Both the position numbers and the translations under genes were made by a program. Shown here piece by piece: positions 8,283 through 10,807 of a stretch of 10,807 bases of DNA. Origin of the DNA: Acanthaster planci (lineage: Eukaryota > Echinodermata > Asteroidea > Valvatida > Acanthasteridae); the NCBI RefSeq assembly GCF_001949145.1, contig NW_019091365.1, forward strand, positions 544,115 to 554,921. Reading direction: 5' to 3'. Position 1 is the first letter of the stretch. Every line of letters starts with the position of its first letter. The notes beneath the pieces were generated by a model that saw only the letters and a list, made by a program, of their open reading frames with translations, ran no database searches and had not been told where the DNA came from.

Positions 8283-9199
8283 CAGTGTTGTAACCAGTCA
8301 CTAAATTTGATGACTCAAGTCAAGTCATTTTAACATTGTGACTCGAGTAGAGTCAAGTCATTAGGTCAAGAAGTTTAGTAAAGTCACTTTGTGTAGTTGA
8401 GTCGAGTCAAGTGCTGAGCTCCAGTTAATTTGAGTCACAAATTTTTGAACAAAATACAATAAAACACAAATCATTTTTTAGTATTTTTCTTTTCCTTCAG
8501 ACATAAATAAATTAGGGTGACAGGTATCTAGCTTACTAAAATTTTGCTTTTAACCACTACCAGCCGGGGTCTCCGAACTCGGACAAAGGAAACAGGGCCC
8601 TGTAACAAAAGACCGCATCCCGAACAAAAGACCAGGCTGCTGGGCATTACCGGCATTTTTCACTCTCAAAAGTGGTGATAATCCAGCGTTATTTTGAAAC
8701 TGTATACCAGGGTTTGGGGCATTGAGAGCAAGTGGATTACCACCGGGGACAAAAGCGCTCCACCACCGCAGCGATGAGCCACACAGCACCACTGCACACT
8801 AATCTGGCCCCTATTGAAAAGAGGTCAGCAGTGCACTAAGCCAGGTTCGTGAACAAAAGACAGTTGTACAACACCGCACAATCTGGGCTCTGTTTACAAG
8901 GCTGTAGGCCTAGCTGAAATACTCGGGTGTCAATGAAGGTCGCCTGTCAACTTAGAGTAGTGCCTACAGATTACTTTGTGCGGCTATAAACGACCGTTAA
9001 ATGGAATGATGAATTTTTGAAGGATTTTGAAAACGGAAAAAATGATAGTCATGCCGGCCCAGCATCATCAACGTTGAAAAATGCCCCGGCACGAAGTGCT
9101 TAAACCTTTCTGAGACTCGAGCCTTATAAGACTGTACTCCAGTTGCGCCTCAATGAGATTCGAGTCGAGTCCTTTATCTGTTGGGACTCAAGTCAAGTT
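8283..9199. mobile_element. hAT-type element, copy 2, with a nested insertion and cut by an N
   Basis: It has the same left end CAGTGTTGT and left flank CCTCCACT (8275-8282) as copy 1. The element is interrupted by the 546-bp TTAA insertion at 8554-9099. It then resumes with ACCTTTC and GACTCGAG-type repeats, and stops at the N at 9200 before its right end. The missing part corresponds to about the last 60 bp of copy 1. Confidence 0.85.
8554..9099. mobile_element. TTAA-specific (piggyBac-like) non-autonomous element, 546 bp
   Basis: The insertion is flanked by TTAA at 8550-8553 and 9100-9103. The matching site in the first hAT copy has a single TTAA (6515-6518) followed by the same ACCTTTC sequence, giving a clean empty site. 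The ends form imperfect inverted repeats: CCACTACCAGCCGGGG on the left and GCACTTCGTGCCGGGG on the right read inward, 12 of 16 matching. The interior repeats AACAAAAGAC three times (8604, 8623 and 8852) and has no transposase. TTAA duplication is characteristic of the piggyBac superfamily. It is more GC-rich than its surroundings, which fits a separate origin. Confidence 0.85.
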
Positions 9200-9200
9200 N
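9200..9200. other. unresolved base (N) at the second repeat breakpoint
   Basis: This N lies inside the copy 2 hAT element. The sequence after it (from 9201, TACTGGTTCCATGAACTTCC) equals the flank just right of the complete hAT copy 1 (6663 onward), as if everything between belonged elsewhere. Confidence 0.75.
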
Positions 9201-9919
9201 TACTGGTTCCATGAACTTCCTAGTATCAAAAACAGGACAAAAATGGTTCATATGCTTAAATTGCTTTTAAAATTCCACTACTTACAGTATCTCTTGATGA
9301 CTTATTAACTGTGTATAAGGGATGTATACGACCACTAACAGTTTTAAATCATGCTTTTGTTTATTAGCATTTTATTACATGTACTTGTTCTTGTTTGTTA
9401 TTCATTTTATTATAATTGTGTGTGATGGTGTCCAGTTGGGTGTTCTTTTTAAACTGTAAACAATGTAGCAATTTAGCCTTTGGGCTACAAATGCATTGTG
9501 TTTTTAACAAACCAGAAATAATGATAATAATCCTGCCTTTGACATTTTCAACTCAAGTTCACTTGGTGAGCATCACTACATAGACTCCTGTGAAGTCCAC
9601 AGATAAGACGATATCAAGATTTGATGTTTCCTAATCATCACAAAAACTGGGTGAAATGTCAGTACAATGATGCTTCAAAATGGCTATCTGTACGGGTGCC
9701 AAGTTGAGGTGCACATTAACCAGTTCGGTGCGGAATTAATTTTCACCAAAATATACCCCACGCTGGATATTTTTTAAATCAAAGAGCAAAGTGCAACTGC
9801 TGGCATTAGTTTTTTTAATTTATGACAATTTCGTTCAATAAACAGCTTTCGAAATGAATAAAATGTTACAGTTAAAGAGTAACCTTTATAGCTGTCTTGT
9901 TATACTCAATGTCCATGTT
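9201..9919. other. noncoding AT-rich stretch
   Basis: The first 40 bases duplicate 6663-6704 (right flank of the hAT insertion). The rest is AT-rich with no supported ORF. It includes the possible retroelement tail at 9474-9531. Confidence 0.6.
9474..9531 (+). repeat. possible LINE-like 3' tail (hairpin plus AAT-rich tail)
   Basis: A small perfect hairpin, TAGCC-TTTG-GGCTA (9474-9487), is followed about 30 bp later by an AAT/GAT-rich short repeat (9516-9531). Hairpin plus simple-repeat tails occur at the 3' ends of some non-LTR retrotransposons. No reverse transcriptase sequence is present, so the assignment is speculative. Confidence 0.3.
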
Positions 9920-10628
9920 CAAAACTATTCCTGAAGACTGCGGGCATCAGTTGCTGTAAAAGGTTTCTAATTTTTGGACAGTTGTTCAGTACAAGTCGAT
10001 TTCAGACTTGCATACTAATGCCCATTAAAATTATCAATGCCAGTAATGCTTGAATTTCATCTGGTATTACCGGCTTCTATTGCAAATTATGTGATTTTTG
10101 GGGGGGAAGCACGGGGAGATGAGGGGCCCGGGCGTCAGCATATTGGTTTGTTTCCTGTGCAATATTCCCTATCAGATCAGGGGTTACGAACTTGGAGGGA
10201 ATATCCAGAGGTGATGTACTGTGGTCAAAGCTTGGGATTTTCTAACCAGGATTTCCAGTAAAAGGGATATTATTTGGCACATGATCCTTTTTTCTGCCAC
10301 TGCACAACATCTTTGGCATTTTGATTCCGTCCGGTACCACGACTCCTGCCACGTACCGCTACATGTCTAGGCCTTTTTTGGGGGTGGCTGTTGCTGATCT
10401 GCATCACTCACTTCATCGGAACTAGTTGTAACTTCCGTGTCCCCGCTGTTTTCACTATTTATTTTCAAAATCTGATTCCGAAGACTTGTTTTCTTCAATT
10501 GACCTGTCAGCAAAGTCATCTATATTTTCCAGTGAACACGATGAATCTGAGTTTGACGAAGTTGCCGGTACACATAAGCTAAGAATTTCAGAGTCATTGC
10601 ACACACTTTTTTTCATGGAGGCCGCCAT
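9920..10628 (-). pseudogene. decayed piggyBac transposase, N-terminal part
   Basis: Read leftward from an ATG at 10628 in CAAAATGGCGGCC context, the first frame is open for 57 residues. It is acidic and Ser-rich, as piggyBac N-termini usually are, and stops at 10455. The signal then jumps frames: an acidic stretch ending QQQPPPKK, a basic RGRSRGTGR stretch, then TGNPG, SPLDI and FVTPDLIGNIAQETNQYA at about 10110-10260. Next comes KPVIPDEIQALLALIILMGI at about 10017-10076. These last blocks are the characteristic start of the DDE_Tnp_1_7 (piggyBac) core. At least three frameshifts and several stops break it. The catalytic Asp residues and C-terminal Cys-rich domain are not recognisable, so it is an inactive, left-truncated copy. 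The left limit is approximate. Confidence 0.85.
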
Positions 10629-10807
10629 TTTGATTTTGTCAGGTGGACCGCGACATCACCGTATTGCCAGGTAGACATCGTGTCTGCCAAAGTTCAACTG
10701 CTTCTGAATGATACTAGAGATAGCCTGGTACTTGGCAATATGTAAATACTGCCAATTAACTCATCGCCCACGCCTCATCAACTTTTTTTCGCGCGAGATA
10801 ACTCGTC
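10629..10807. other. region upstream of the piggyBac remnant
   Basis: This should contain the 5' end of the transposon on the minus strand. A TTAA occurs at about 10756-10759, but the adjoining bases do not match the ends of the TTAA element at 8554-9099, so no terminus is assigned. A GC-rich patch with GCGCGCGA lies near 10793. Confidence 0.4.

Larger units (their letters stand above)
6767..9199 (+). repeat. long near-identical repeat, copy 2, bounded by N characters
   Basis: This is the second copy of the 4751-6656 segment. It begins one base after the N at 6765 (one mismatched base at 6766) and ends at the N at 9200. Relative to copy 1 it has a 14-bp insertion (offset 2016 becomes 2030), a further 5-bp insertion inside the hAT element (offset 2035) and the 546-bp TTAA insertion. 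Because both ends coincide with unresolved bases, the placement may be an assembly artefact; see the findings. Confidence 0.93.

Noticed and set aside
8550-8792. Minus-strand 80-codon open frame inside the 546-bp insertion
   Set aside because: It lies wholly within a non-autonomous element, has no domain or motif, and uses both the TTAA boundary and subterminal repeats as coding sequence.
10391-10674. Plus-strand open frames at the right end as a small gene
   Set aside because: They are antisense to the recognisable piggyBac transposase start and have no motif of their own.

Overview
This is animal nuclear DNA, most likely from a marine invertebrate deuterostome (echinoderm, hemichordate or amphioxus grade). 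It contains GT-AG introns in an AT-rich, intron- and transposon-dense sequence, a single-coding-exon rhodopsin-class GPCR, and many copies of the palindrome TACATGTA. The species cannot be named from the sequence alone.

Left part (about 1-1970, minus strand): four consecutive exons of nibrin (NBN), the MRE11-RAD50 partner that senses DNA double-strand breaks. They encode the tandem BRCT region. Splice phases join without a frameshift, and the exon lengths 160, 104, 118 and 197 bp follow the human exon 4-7 pattern as I recall it. The FHA exons, which should lie to the right, and the C-terminal exons, off the left edge, were not found. About 1971-3960 has no confident gene, only one weak coding-like fragment near 3170-3324.

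Middle part (about 3984-5660, plus strand): an apparently intact orphan class A GPCR of 383 residues, with a TATA box, a short upstream ORF, a possible 5' leader acceptor and a poly(A) signal. It keeps the sodium-pocket and activation motifs but lacks the canonical TM3 cysteine.

Right-middle part (6253-9200): a 404-bp non-autonomous hAT-type element with a perfect 8-bp target duplication. It is followed by a near-identical second copy of the GPCR 3' two-thirds, its 3' flank and the same hAT element. This second copy lies exactly between two single N characters (6765 and 9200). It carries an extra 546-bp insertion flanked by TTAA duplications, for which the first copy gives the empty site. The flank right of the second N matches the flank right of the first hAT copy. 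The simplest reading is that the second copy is the other haplotype misplaced into the scaffold; a true tandem duplication is the alternative.

Right end (about 9201-10807): noncoding DNA with a possible LINE-like tail, then a decayed piggyBac transposase reading leftward from an intact-looking start codon at 10628. It is broken by frameshifts and stops. No unknown multi-gene system is visible. The most valuable observations are the haplotype-like duplication bounded by Ns, the TTAA insertion with its empty site, the hAT element, and a GPCR that may sit inside or beside nibrin.
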